Shown here piece by piece: positions 1 through 5,255 of a stretch of DNA of 6,626 nucleotides. Source of the DNA: an uncultured Burkholderiales bacterium (lineage in GTDB: Bacteria; Pseudomonadota; Gammaproteobacteria; Burkholderiales; Burkholderiaceae_E); assembly GCA_903898725.1 (NCBI GenBank), contig CAIUGQ010000135.1, positions 1 to 6,626 on the forward strand, in the 5' to 3' direction. The position numbers and the translations under genes are program-made. A model generated the notes under the pieces. The model was not told the DNA's origin, did no database searches, and was given only the letters and a program-made list of their open reading frames with translations. The first letter of the stretch is position 1, and each line of letters opens with the position of its first letter.

Positions 1-991
1 CGGCGGGCTGGACCGGCGGGACGACCACCGGCGCGGGCGGCACGATGCCGGTACCGGTACTGATGCCCGGCACGCGACTCAGGGCCCGCTCGAACTCCTG
101 GATGTCGCTCGCCTGCAGTTCGGTGCCCGAGAGGACCCGGCGCTCGGCCATCGAGTTCATCACCACGATCGAGATGCGACGGTTGATCGGCGCGTTCGGA
201 CTCGACTGGTCGAACGGCACGACGGCGGCCAGCCCCACCACCCGCAGGATCTTGCGCTCATCCATGCCCGCCGCGAGCAGCTCGCGCCGCGAGGCGTTCG
301 CGCGGTCGGCCGACAGCTCCCAGTTCGAATAGCCCCGCTCGCCGCCCGAGAACGGCGCGGTGTCGGTGTGGCCGGTCAGCGTGACCTTGGCGTCGACCTC
401 GTTGAGCGCCCGCGCGATCTCGCCGAGCAGCTCGCGCATGTAGGGCTTCACGACGGCCGACCCGGAATCGAACATCGGCCGGTTCTGGTCGTCGACGATC
501 TGGATGCGCAGCCCGTCGGGCGTCACGTCCATGCGGACCTGGTTGCGCAGCTCGCGCAGGCGCGGGTTGCGCTCGATCGCCTCCTCGACGAGCGCACGCA
601 CCTTGCGGGCCTGCGCTTCGGTCATCTTCTGCATCTCCTCGGGGAGCTGCTGCAGGTTGACCTTCGCCTTGGGCTGCTCGACGTCGCCGCGCTTGACCTG
701 CCCGGTCGTGCGCGTCAGGTCCTCGCCGCCGCCCCGGATGATGCTTGAGCTGTCGCCCGACCCCGAGCCACCGAACATCGCCACCTGCAGCGGCGTGCTG
801 AAGTGGTCGGCGATGCCCTTGAGGTCGCCCTTGGTCGTCGAGCCCAGCAGCCACATCAGCAGGAAGAAGGCCATCATCGCGGTCACGAAGTCCGCGTACG
901 CGATCTTCCAGGCGCCACCGTGATGTCCGTGGCCGCCCTTCTTGATCTTCTTGATGATGATCGGCTGGATCTTCTTGTCGGCAGCGGCCAT
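1..991 (-). CDS. motB: MotB, flagellar stator protein (partial, C-terminal end missing)
   Basis: MotB is the stator subunit that anchors the MotA/MotB proton channel to peptidoglycan. I translated 330 residues from ATG 991; the frame is still open at the left edge, so the C-terminus lies outside the window. The N-terminus is Lys/His/Gly-rich (residues 6-25). One membrane helix follows at about 31-50 (AYADFVTAMMAFFLLMWLL), with Asp34 matching the proton-carrying Asp32 of E. coli MotB. A plug/linker region comes next. The OmpA-like peptidoglycan-binding domain spans about 160-278, with TGHTD (206-210), NWELSADRA (223-231) and PNAPINRRISI (265-275). A Pro/Val-rich tail begins at about 317. The start lies 3 nt after the motA stop, so the pair is surely co-transcribed and probably translationally coupled. 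The Tyr-Ala-Asp-Phe helix suggests a proton-type stator; this is inference from family knowledge. Confidence 0.96.
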   Translation of the reverse strand, partial: MAAADKKIQPIIIKKIKKGGHGHHGGAWKIAYADFVTAMMAFFLLMWLLGSTTKGDLKGIADHFSTPLQVAMFGGSGSGDSSSIIRGGGEDLTRTTGQVKRGDVEQPKAKVNLQQLPEEMQKMTEAQARKVRALVEEAIERNPRLRELRNQVRMDVTPDGLRIQIVDDQNRPMFDSGSAVVKPYMRELLGEIARALNEVDAKVTLTGHTDTAPFSGGERGYSNWELSADRANASRRELLAAGMDERKILRVVGLAAVVPFDQSSPNAPINRRISIVVMNSMAERRVLSGTELQASDIQEFERALSRVPGISTGTGIVPPAPVVVPPVQPA

Positions 992-994
992 CGC

Positions 995-1858
995 TCAGGC
1001 CTTCTTCTGCTTGACGTGCGACTCGAGCTCCTGGAACGACGGACGCTCCGTGGAGAACAGCACCTTGCGGCCGAACTCGACCGCGATCGCCGGGGCGTAG
1101 CCCTGCAGGCTGGCCAGCAGCGTGATCTTCACGCACTGCAGTTCCTTGTGCGCCTCCTCGCCCTTCTGCTCGAGCACCTTGGCCAGCGGGCTCACGAAGC
1201 CATACGCCAGCAGGATGCCGAGGAAGGTACCGACCAGCGCGCCGGCGATCATCTGGCCGAGCACCGCCGGCGGCTGGCCCACCGAGGCCATCGTCTTCAC
1301 CACGCCCAGCACCGCGGCCACGATCCCGAAGGCGGGCAGGCCATCGCCCACCGCCTGGATCGCGCCCATCGGCTTGTGGGCCTCCTGATGGTGCGTCTCG
1401 ATCTCGCTGTCCATCAGGTTCTCGATCTCGTGCGCATTCATGTTCCCCGACACCATCATCCGCAGGTAGTCGGTCATGAACTCGACCAGGTGGTGGTCGG
1501 CGGCGATGTTGGGGAACTTCTTGAACAGCGCCGAATCGTGGGGGTTCTCCACGTCGGCCTCGATCGACATCAGGCCCTCCTTGCGGGCCTTCGCCAGGAT
1601 CTCGTAGAGCAGCGCCATGAGTTCCATGTAGCGCGCCTTCGTGTACTTGGACCCCTTGAACAGCGTGGGGATGGCGCCCATCGTCGCCTTGATCGTCTTG
1701 CCGTCGTTGCCGACGAAGAACGCGCCCAGCGCCGAGCCGCCGATGATGAACAGCTCGATCGGGGCGGCCTTGATGATGACGGCGAACTTGCCGCCCGCCA
1801 GGGCATAGCCGCCGAAGACGGCGACCATCACCACCACGTACCCGACGATGACGAACAT
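995..1858 (-). CDS. motA: MotA, flagellar stator proton-channel subunit
   Basis: MotA is the four-helix inner-membrane protein that, with MotB, couples proton flow to rotor torque. The 287-residue length is usual for the family. Predicted helices lie near residues 2-22, 34-51, 170-192 and 202-224, with a large cytoplasmic loop between the second and third. Key residues match E. coli MotA with a constant +2 offset: Arg92 and Glu100 (rotor-contact charges, in KARKEG and IEADVENP), Pro175 (in GLPAFG) and Pro224 (in FVSPLA). The ATG at 1858 is supported by the typical family N-terminus MFVIVGY, although the ribosome site is weak (AGG at 1868-1870, 9 nt away). The gene is followed 3 nt later by motB. 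It is separated from flhC by 189 bp that hold a palindrome and a sigma-28-like promoter, so it probably has its own class 3 promoter, as motA does in E. coli. Confidence 0.97.
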   Translation of the reverse strand: MFVIVGYVVVMVAVFGGYALAGGKFAVIIKAAPIELFIIGGSALGAFFVGNDGKTIKATMGAIPTLFKGSKYTKARYMELMALLYEILAKARKEGLMSIEADVENPHDSALFKKFPNIAADHHLVEFMTDYLRMMVSGNMNAHEIENLMDSEIETHHQEAHKPMGAIQAVGDGLPAFGIVAAVLGVVKTMASVGQPPAVLGQMIAGALVGTFLGILLAYGFVSPLAKVLEQKGEEAHKELQCVKITLLASLQGYAPAIAVEFGRKVLFSTERPSFQELESHVKQKKA

Positions 1859-1905
1859 TGGGGAATGCCTATGGAGCCGGCGCCGGAGCGGCGCGTACGG
1901 TGACT

Positions 1906-1932
1906 TTTTCGGCCCTGCCCCCCGCGACTTGA
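1906..1932 (-). promoter_or_regulatory. Candidate sigma-28 (FliA) promoter for motAB
   Basis: On the minus strand, TCAAGTCG (1932-1925), 11 bases and then GCCGAAAA (1913-1906) fit the FliA consensus TAAAGTTT-N11-GCCGATAA. The match is 5 of 8 in the -35 element and 7 of 8 in the -10 element, with exact spacing. Transcription would start near 1899 and give a leader of about 40 nt before motA. Known biology supports it: motA has a FliA-dependent promoter downstream of flhDC in enteric bacteria. No experimental evidence is available here. Confidence 0.68.
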
Positions 1933-2005
1933 GCGCCGCGGCCCGCGGTGCGTCGCCCGCTCGACCGTTCGTCCGCCCGACTGCGCCATCGCGCCGCGCA
2001 AACGC

Positions 2006-2033
2006 GAACAGCCGGGTCGCGACCCGGCTGTTC
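2006..2033 (-). terminator. Perfect 28-bp palindrome after flhC, possible terminator or attenuator
   Basis: The half-site GAACAGCCGGGTCG is followed immediately by its exact reverse complement. It begins 14 nt after the flhC stop codon. As RNA it would form a very stable GC-rich stem of up to about 12 bp with a tight loop. On the flhC side it is followed by GCGTTTGCG rather than a clear T-tract, so it is not a textbook intrinsic terminator. It could be a weak terminator, an mRNA 3'-end stabiliser for flhDC, or a protein-binding dyad. Its position between flhC and the motA promoter favours a role in separating the two transcription units. Confidence 0.55.
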
Positions 2034-2047
2034 CTCGACTCGGACGA

Positions 2048-2578
2048 TCAGTGGATCGTACCGGTGCGCAGCGCCTTGCCGGCACGCGCCGGCGGCTCGC
2101 ACAGGCCGCAGACGAAGCCGCGGTCGATCTCGTACGTGTGGTTGACGAACTGGCCCTTGCACTTGCCGCAGCGGGTCAGGCAGAGCATCCCGGAATCCAC
2201 GAAGCGCACCAGGCGCCAGGCGCGGGTGACCGACAGCATCGGGTCGACGCCGTGGGCGTTGACCTCGTCGCGGTACAGCCGCCAGGCCTTGGCGATCGCG
2301 TCGATGGACTCGATGTCGGTCGATTTCTGCAGGTACTCGTAGATGTTGAGGAACAGCGAGGCATGGATATTGGGCTGCCACGTCATGAACCAGTCCGTCG
2401 AAAAGGGCAGCTGTCCCTTGGACGGCGAACGGCCCGCCACCTCCTTGTACAGGCGCAGCAGACGCTCGTACGGCAGGTCGGTCTCCGACTCCAGGACCTG
2501 CAGGCGCGCGCCCAGGTGGATCAGCTCGATCGCGCGCTGGATCTGGCGGTTCTCTGCGAGGAGGCTGCGGGCGGCCAT
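2048..2578 (-). CDS. flhC: FlhC, flagellar master transcriptional activator subunit
   Basis: FlhC pairs with FlhD to form the heteromeric class 1 activator that switches on flagellar class 2 operons with sigma-70 RNA polymerase; FlhC carries most of the DNA-binding activity. The 176-residue protein has the family N-terminal helical part, including IHLGARLQVLESETDLPYER at 20-39. Its C-terminal zinc site has Cys137, Cys140, Cys157 and Cys160, the same residue numbers as the zinc ligands in E. coli FlhC; an extra Cys133 lies just before them. All four ligands are present, so the protein should be functional. The start at 2578 follows the flhD stop by a single base (TGA-C-ATG). A GAGG within the end of flhD serves as a ribosome site, which implies tight translational coupling. 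The length matches the family and I see no frameshift. Confidence 0.97.
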   Translation of the reverse strand: MAARSLLAENRQIQRAIELIHLGARLQVLESETDLPYERLLRLYKEVAGRSPSKGQLPFSTDWFMTWQPNIHASLFLNIYEYLQKSTDIESIDAIAKAWRLYRDEVNAHGVDPMLSVTRAWRLVRFVDSGMLCLTRCGKCKGQFVNHTYEIDRGFVCGLCEPPARAGKALRTGTIH

Positions 2579-2579
2579 G

Positions 2580-2921
2580 TCAGACCGCCTCGACGAAGTT
2601 GCCGGCCATCACGATGCTGGCGTGCAGCCGCGAGGCGTTGTTGTCCACACCCTGCGGGCTGCGGCGGCCGTGCTCGGAGAGCAGGCCCCAGACCATCTCG
2701 TCGTCGAAGCGGAAGCGGCACATCAGCATGTTGCCGGAGGCGATCTTCAGCAGTTGGCCCGGGCCGAGGTCGGACAGGATGTCGGCCACCTCCTCGGAGA
2801 CGCCCAGGCAGAACATCGCATGGACCTTGTCGGACCGGACCATGCTCTGCGCCAGCATCAGATAAGAGAGGTTGACTTCCCGGATTTCGGGCATCCAGCG
2901 GCTGTCGACTTGTGTTTCCAT
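2580..2921 (-). CDS. flhD: FlhD, flagellar master transcriptional activator subunit
   Basis: FlhD is the partner of FlhC in the class 1 flagellar activator. The 113-residue protein (family about 105-120) matches FlhD along its length. It has IREVNLSYLMLAQSMVRSDK (13-32), AMFCLGVSEEVADILSDL (35-52) and a segment aligned with the E. coli VCHFRFD region (MCRFRFDDEMVWGLL, 67-81). The frame stays open far upstream, but the ATG at 2921 is the right start. It gives the family N-terminus, and it has an AGGA ribosome site at 2929-2932 with 7-nt spacing; the upstream extension is only an open frame antisense to the flagellin leader and gene. flhC follows after one base. I found no convincing sigma-70 promoter upstream. 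The gene is divergent from fliC1, whose promoter lies in the same intergenic region. Confidence 0.96.
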   Translation of the reverse strand: METQVDSRWMPEIREVNLSYLMLAQSMVRSDKVHAMFCLGVSEEVADILSDLGPGQLLKIASGNMLMCRFRFDDEMVWGLLSEHGRRSPQGVDNNASRLHASIVMAGNFVEAV

Positions 2922-3092
2922 GATGGTGTCCTGTGGGTGGCGGCTTGTTGATGTGACCAAGTCTCCACCCTGCCGATGGCCGCGAATATCGGGATCTTTC
3001 CGCTTCGTTCGTGCTGCCTGCGCCGACACCCTGTAAGGCTTTTCCGACCCTCCCCCCATGAGCGGTCGATGTCGCCGGCTGGGCGGCGTGCC

Positions 3093-3120
3093 TAAAGTCC
3101 GTGACCCCTTCGCCCGATAA
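3093..3120 (+). promoter_or_regulatory. Sigma-28 (FliA) promoter for fliC1
   Basis: TAAAGTCC (3093-3100) and CCCGATAA (3113-3120) match the FliA consensus TAAAGTTT and GCCGATAA at 6 of 8 and 7 of 8 positions. The spacer is 12 bases, one more than the usual 11. The -35 core TAAAGT and -10 core CCGATAA are exact. It is the expected class of promoter for a flagellin gene. The predicted start is near 3127, giving an unusually long leader of about 120 nt. Confidence 0.85.
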
Positions 3121-3129
3121 CCTCCACAA

Positions 3130-3222
3130 CGGGAGAGATCCCGCCGCCGGGTCCGGCGAGTGTCGGCCAGGCAACACACCCACCCGCCACGTTGCGGCAG
3201 GTGCGTGGTCCTGAGACGGACC
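3130..3222 (+). promoter_or_regulatory. Structured 5' leader of fliC1 mRNA
   Basis: Two simple hairpins can be read in the leader. The first is CGGGA-GAGA-TCCCG (3130-3143), right at the predicted 5' end. The second is GGTCC-TGAGAC-GGACC (3207-3222), about 14 nt before the ribosome site. GGA motifs occur in or near these stems and again at the ribosome site (ACAGGAG) and just before the ATG (CGGGAA). This arrangement would suit post-transcriptional control, for example by CsrA, but that is inference. The short stems could also be chance in GC-rich DNA. Confidence 0.35.
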
Positions 3223-3235
3223 GACGCCAAGAAAC

Positions 3236-3240
3236 AGGAG
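3236..3240 (+). promoter_or_regulatory. Ribosome binding site that fixes the fliC1 start
   Basis: AGGAG lies 9 nt before the ATG at 3250. It supports this start over the in-frame ATG at 3160, whose extra 30 residues (Arg/Cys/His-rich) have no counterpart in flagellins. Confidence 0.85.
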
Positions 3241-3249
3241 TATCGGGAA

Positions 3250-4095
3250 ATGCAAGTCATCAACACCAACCTGATGTCGTTGAATGCGCAGGGCAACCTC
3301 GCAAGCACGCAGAAGAACCTGAGCAGCGCCATCGAGCGGCTGTCGACTGGCCTGCGCGTGAACAGCGCCAAGGACGACGCGGCCGGCCTGTCGATCGCCA
3401 ACCGGATGGACGCCCAGGCACGCGGCATGAACGTCGCGATCCGCAACGCCAACGACGGCATCTCGCTGTCCCAGACCGCCGAGGGCGCGCTCGGCAAGGT
3501 CACCGACATGCTCCAGCGGATGCGCGAGCTGGCGGTGCAGGCGGCCAACGCCTCCAACACCGGCACCGACCGCACCAGCCTGAACGCCGAGTTCACGCAG
3601 CTCGGCGCCGAGGTGAACCGCACGCTGCTGTCGACGCGTTTCAACGGCCAGGCGATCCTCGCCGGCAGCGCCGGCGGCCTGCAGTTCCAGATCGGCTCGA
3701 ACAACGCGACCACCGACCAGCTGACGGTCACGACCACCAACATGGCGACCGCCGCGTCGATCGCCGCGGTCAGCACGGCGACCACTGCGGTGATCACCGG
3801 CACGACTGCCGCCAACGCCAACCTGATGATCACCGCGCTGGACACCGCGCTCGACACGATCAACAGCGAGCGAGCCACCTACGGCGCGGTACAGAACCGC
3901 TTCGAGGCGGTCATCGCCAACCTGCAGATCGGCGCCGAGAACCAGATGGCGGCGAAGAGCCGGATCATGGACACCGATTTCGCAGCGGAAACGGCCAACC
4001 TGACCCGCGCGCAGATCCTGCAGCAGGCCGGCACCGCGATGCTGGCGCAGGCGAACGCGGCGCCCCAGGGCGTGCTCGCGCTGCTGCGAGGCTGA
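3250..4095 (+). CDS. fliC: Flagellin, first copy (minimal 281-aa form)
   Basis: This is the filament structural protein, exported by the flagellar type III apparatus and polymerised under the FliD cap. The 281 residues begin MQVINTNLMSLNAQ. The N-terminal D0/D1 part (1 to about 145) contains LRVNSAKDDAAGLSIANRM (35-53) and LQRMRELAVQ (88-97). The C-terminal D1/D0 part starts near ITALDTALDTINSERATYGA and ends AQILQQAGTAMLAQAN...VLALLRG. Only about 50 residues, rich in Thr, Ala and Asn, lie between, so the surface domains D2/D3 are essentially absent; it is much shorter than the roughly 500-residue E. coli flagellin. There is no cysteine. Arg90, Arg92, Glu93 and Leu94 match the positions of the TLR5-recognised segment of Salmonella flagellin. 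A sigma-28 promoter and a long leader precede it. It is about 83% identical to the next gene. Confidence 0.97.
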   Translation: MQVINTNLMSLNAQGNLASTQKNLSSAIERLSTGLRVNSAKDDAAGLSIANRMDAQARGMNVAIRNANDGISLSQTAEGALGKVTDMLQRMRELAVQAANASNTGTDRTSLNAEFTQLGAEVNRTLLSTRFNGQAILAGSAGGLQFQIGSNNATTDQLTVTTTNMATAASIAAVSTATTAVITGTTAANANLMITALDTALDTINSERATYGAVQNRFEAVIANLQIGAENQMAAKSRIMDTDFAAETANLTRAQILQQAGTAMLAQANAAPQGVLALLRG

Positions 4096-4099
4096 CGCC

Positions 4100-4133
4100 C
4101 GCAGCGCGCTGCGCGAGCGGTCGCGCGGCTCGC
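4100..4133 (+). terminator. GC-rich inverted repeats after fliC1, weak terminator candidate
   Basis: Five bases after the fliC1 stop lies a 14-bp palindrome, CGCAGCG with its reverse complement (4100-4113). A second small stem, GCGAGC with GCTCGC (4113-4118 and 4128-4133), partly overlaps it. There is no T-tract, and such short GC-only repeats are common in this base composition, so termination here is uncertain. fliC1 and fliC2 may be read through. Confidence 0.25.
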
Positions 4134-4240
4134 CCGGCCCGGCCCCGAGAGGGACCGGCGCCGGGCGCGTCGCATCGGTCGGCCCCTCGAACTGCGCCAT
4201 GCCCGTCCCGCTTATCGGACCAATGACGCGACCCCGAATC

Positions 4241-4281
4241 CGGCATCGTGGCTTCCACTCGGGAGCCACAGCGGCATCGTG
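4241..4281 (+). repeat. Direct repeat CGGCATCGTG flanking a hairpin
   Basis: CGGCATCGTG occurs at 4241-4250 and again at 4272-4281, 31 bp apart, upstream of fliC2. The first copy overlaps the left arm of a hairpin by three bases and the second begins just after its right arm. It may be a chance repeat, a pair of protein-binding sites or a duplication scar; the sequence does not decide. Confidence 0.5.
4248..4269 (+). promoter_or_regulatory. Stable hairpin in the fliC1-fliC2 intergenic region
   Basis: GTGGCTTCC, a four-base loop ACTC, and GGGAGCCAC form a 9-bp stem with one G-U pair. It lies 34 bp before the fliC2 ribosome site and has no T-tract after it. It may act as an RNA processing or stability element, or as a terminator for fliC1 transcripts. 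I found no sigma-28 promoter between it and fliC2. Confidence 0.5.
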
Positions 4282-4303
4282 CCCAGCACGGTTCCCCACC
4301 ACC

Positions 4304-4308
4304 GGAGA
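4304..4308 (+). promoter_or_regulatory. Ribosome binding site that fixes the fliC2 start
   Basis: GGAGA is 5 nt before the ATG at 4314. It supports that start, which gives the flagellin N-terminus MSQVINTN, over the in-frame ATG at 4248. The longer form would add 22 residues unlike any flagellin. Confidence 0.8.
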
Positions 4309-4313
4309 ACCGC

Positions 4314-5162
4314 ATGTCGCAAGTCATCAACACGAACCTCGCTTCGCTGAATGCGCAGCGGAACCTGTCGGGCACCCAGAACCAGCTCTCGACCGCGATC
4401 CAGCGCCTCTCGAGCGGGTTGCGGGTCAACAGCGCCAAGGACGACGCAGCCGGTCTGGCGATCGCCAACCGGATGGACGGCCAGGCGCGCGGCATGGCGG
4501 TCGCGGTGCGAAACGCCAACGACGGCATCTCGCTCGCGCAGGTGGCCGAGGGCGCGCTCGGCAAGGTCACCGACATGATGCAGCGCATGCGCGAGCTGGC
4601 GGTGCAGGCGGCCAACGCCTCGAACACCACCACCGACCGGGTCAGCCTGAACGCCGAGTTCCTGCAGCTCGCGCAGGAGGTCGACCGCACGCTGCAGAGC
4701 ACGCGCTTCAACGGCCAGGCGATCCTCGCCGGCAGCGCGGGCGCCCTGCAGTTCCAGATCGGCGCGAACAACGCCACCACCGACCAGCTCTCGGTCACGA
4801 CCACGAACATGGCGACGGCCGTGACGATCATGGCCGTCACCACGGGCACGGCGGCGGTGATCACCGGCACGAACGCGACCAACGCCAACGCGATGATCAC
4901 GGCGCTGGACGCGGCGCTCGACACGGTCAACAGCGAGCGAGCCACCTACGGTGCGGTGCAGAACCGCTTCGAGGCGGTCATCGCCAACCTGCAGATCGCG
5001 GCCGAGAACCAGACCGCGGCCAAGAGCCGGATCATGGACGCCGACTTCGCCAAGGAGACCGCCATGCTCACGCGTGCGCAGATCCTGCAGCAGGCCGGCA
5101 CCGCGATGCTCGCCCAGGCCAACCAGGTGCCGCAGCAGGTGCTGCAGCTCCTCAAGGGCTGA
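4314..5162 (+). CDS. fliC: Flagellin, second copy (minimal 282-aa form)
   Basis: This is a second filament protein, 282 residues, starting MSQVINTNLASLNAQ. It aligns to the first flagellin with a single one-residue indel at position 2 and about 47 substitutions over 280 positions (hand count, about 83% identity). It has the same conserved D0/D1 segments: LRVNSAKDDAAGLAIANRM, LQRMRELAVQ-like MQRMRELAVQ, and a C-terminus ending AQANQVPQQVLQLLKG. The same short Thr/Ala/Asn-rich centre replaces D2/D3. The two genes are a tandem duplication. The protein could be a co-major or minor flagellin, or replace the first under some conditions. No obvious sigma-28 promoter lies in the 218-bp gap before it, so it may depend on read-through from fliC1 or on a promoter I cannot recognise. 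fliD follows after 93 bp. Confidence 0.97.
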   Translation: MSQVINTNLASLNAQRNLSGTQNQLSTAIQRLSSGLRVNSAKDDAAGLAIANRMDGQARGMAVAVRNANDGISLAQVAEGALGKVTDMMQRMRELAVQAANASNTTTDRVSLNAEFLQLAQEVDRTLQSTRFNGQAILAGSAGALQFQIGANNATTDQLSVTTTNMATAVTIMAVTTGTAAVITGTNATNANAMITALDAALDTVNSERATYGAVQNRFEAVIANLQIAAENQTAAKSRIMDADFAKETAMLTRAQILQQAGTAMLAQANQVPQQVLQLLKG

Positions 5163-5183
5163 GTCCCCTGTTCTTCCCGACCC

Positions 5184-5225
5184 ACGCGCCGCCGGCCGGG
5201 AGCTTCGTCCCGCCCGGCGGCGCGT
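5184..5225 (+). terminator. Long inverted repeat between fliC2 and fliD, likely terminator or processing hairpin
   Basis: ACGCGCCGCCGG (5184-5195) pairs perfectly over 12 bp with CCGGCGGCGCGT (5214-5225). Inside, after a C-C mismatch, CGGGA and TCCCG pair again around the loop GCTTCG. It starts 21 nt after the fliC2 stop, where a flagellin terminator is expected. No T-tract follows, so it may instead protect the abundant flagellin mRNA or partly attenuate transcription into fliD. It is the strongest RNA fold in the plus-strand half of the window. Confidence 0.65.
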
Positions 5226-5255
5226 CGCATCCGAACGTCTAGAAGGAGTCTCGAC

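Larger units (their letters stand above)
2922..3249. promoter_or_regulatory. Divergent flhD-fliC1 intergenic regulatory region
   Basis: This 328-bp stretch has no credible gene. It is less uniformly GC-rich than the flanking genes, with A/T-richer patches such as 2986-3003. It holds the flhD leader and presumably its class 1 promoter on the minus strand, and the sigma-28 promoter and leader of fliC1 on the plus strand. I looked for a sigma-70 -35/-10 pair for flhD and found none I would defend. A short inverted repeat, CCGAT at 2973-2977 with ATCGG at 2988-2992, lies about 50-70 bp from the flhD start and could be an operator, but five base pairs is weak evidence. Confidence 0.6.

Noticed and set aside
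258..1136. A 292-codon minus-strand frame overlapping motB and the end of motA.
   Set aside because: It is a shifted frame over genuine motB. The true MotB frame carries the Asp34 helix and OmpA-like motifs, while this one gives low-complexity Arg/Gly-rich protein.
803..1903. A 366-codon plus-strand frame opposite motA and motB.
   Set aside because: It is antisense to motA, with a His/Leu/Arg-rich translation typical of reverse reading of GC-rich genes.
2922..3120. Possible sigma-70 -10 elements for flhD, such as GATATT near 2986-2991 on the minus strand.
   Set aside because: No -35 element at a fitting distance; the matches are too weak to report as a promoter.
3160..3249. An N-terminal extension of fliC1 from an upstream in-frame ATG.
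   Set aside because: The extra residues do not resemble flagellin, which has a conserved export-competent N-terminus. The ribosome site AGGAG points to the ATG at 3250.
4210..4217. TCCGATAA-like sequence on the minus strand in the fliC1-fliC2 gap, resembling a sigma-28 -10 element.
   Set aside because: It faces away from fliC2, has no -35 element at the right distance, and would transcribe antisense to fliC1 only. It was judged chance.
2580..4302. Very long open frames on the minus strand across fliC1 (hundreds of codons).
   Set aside because: They are antisense to a well-supported flagellin and arise from the G/C-ending codon bias. Only the last 113 codons of one of them (2921-2580) are a real gene, flhD.
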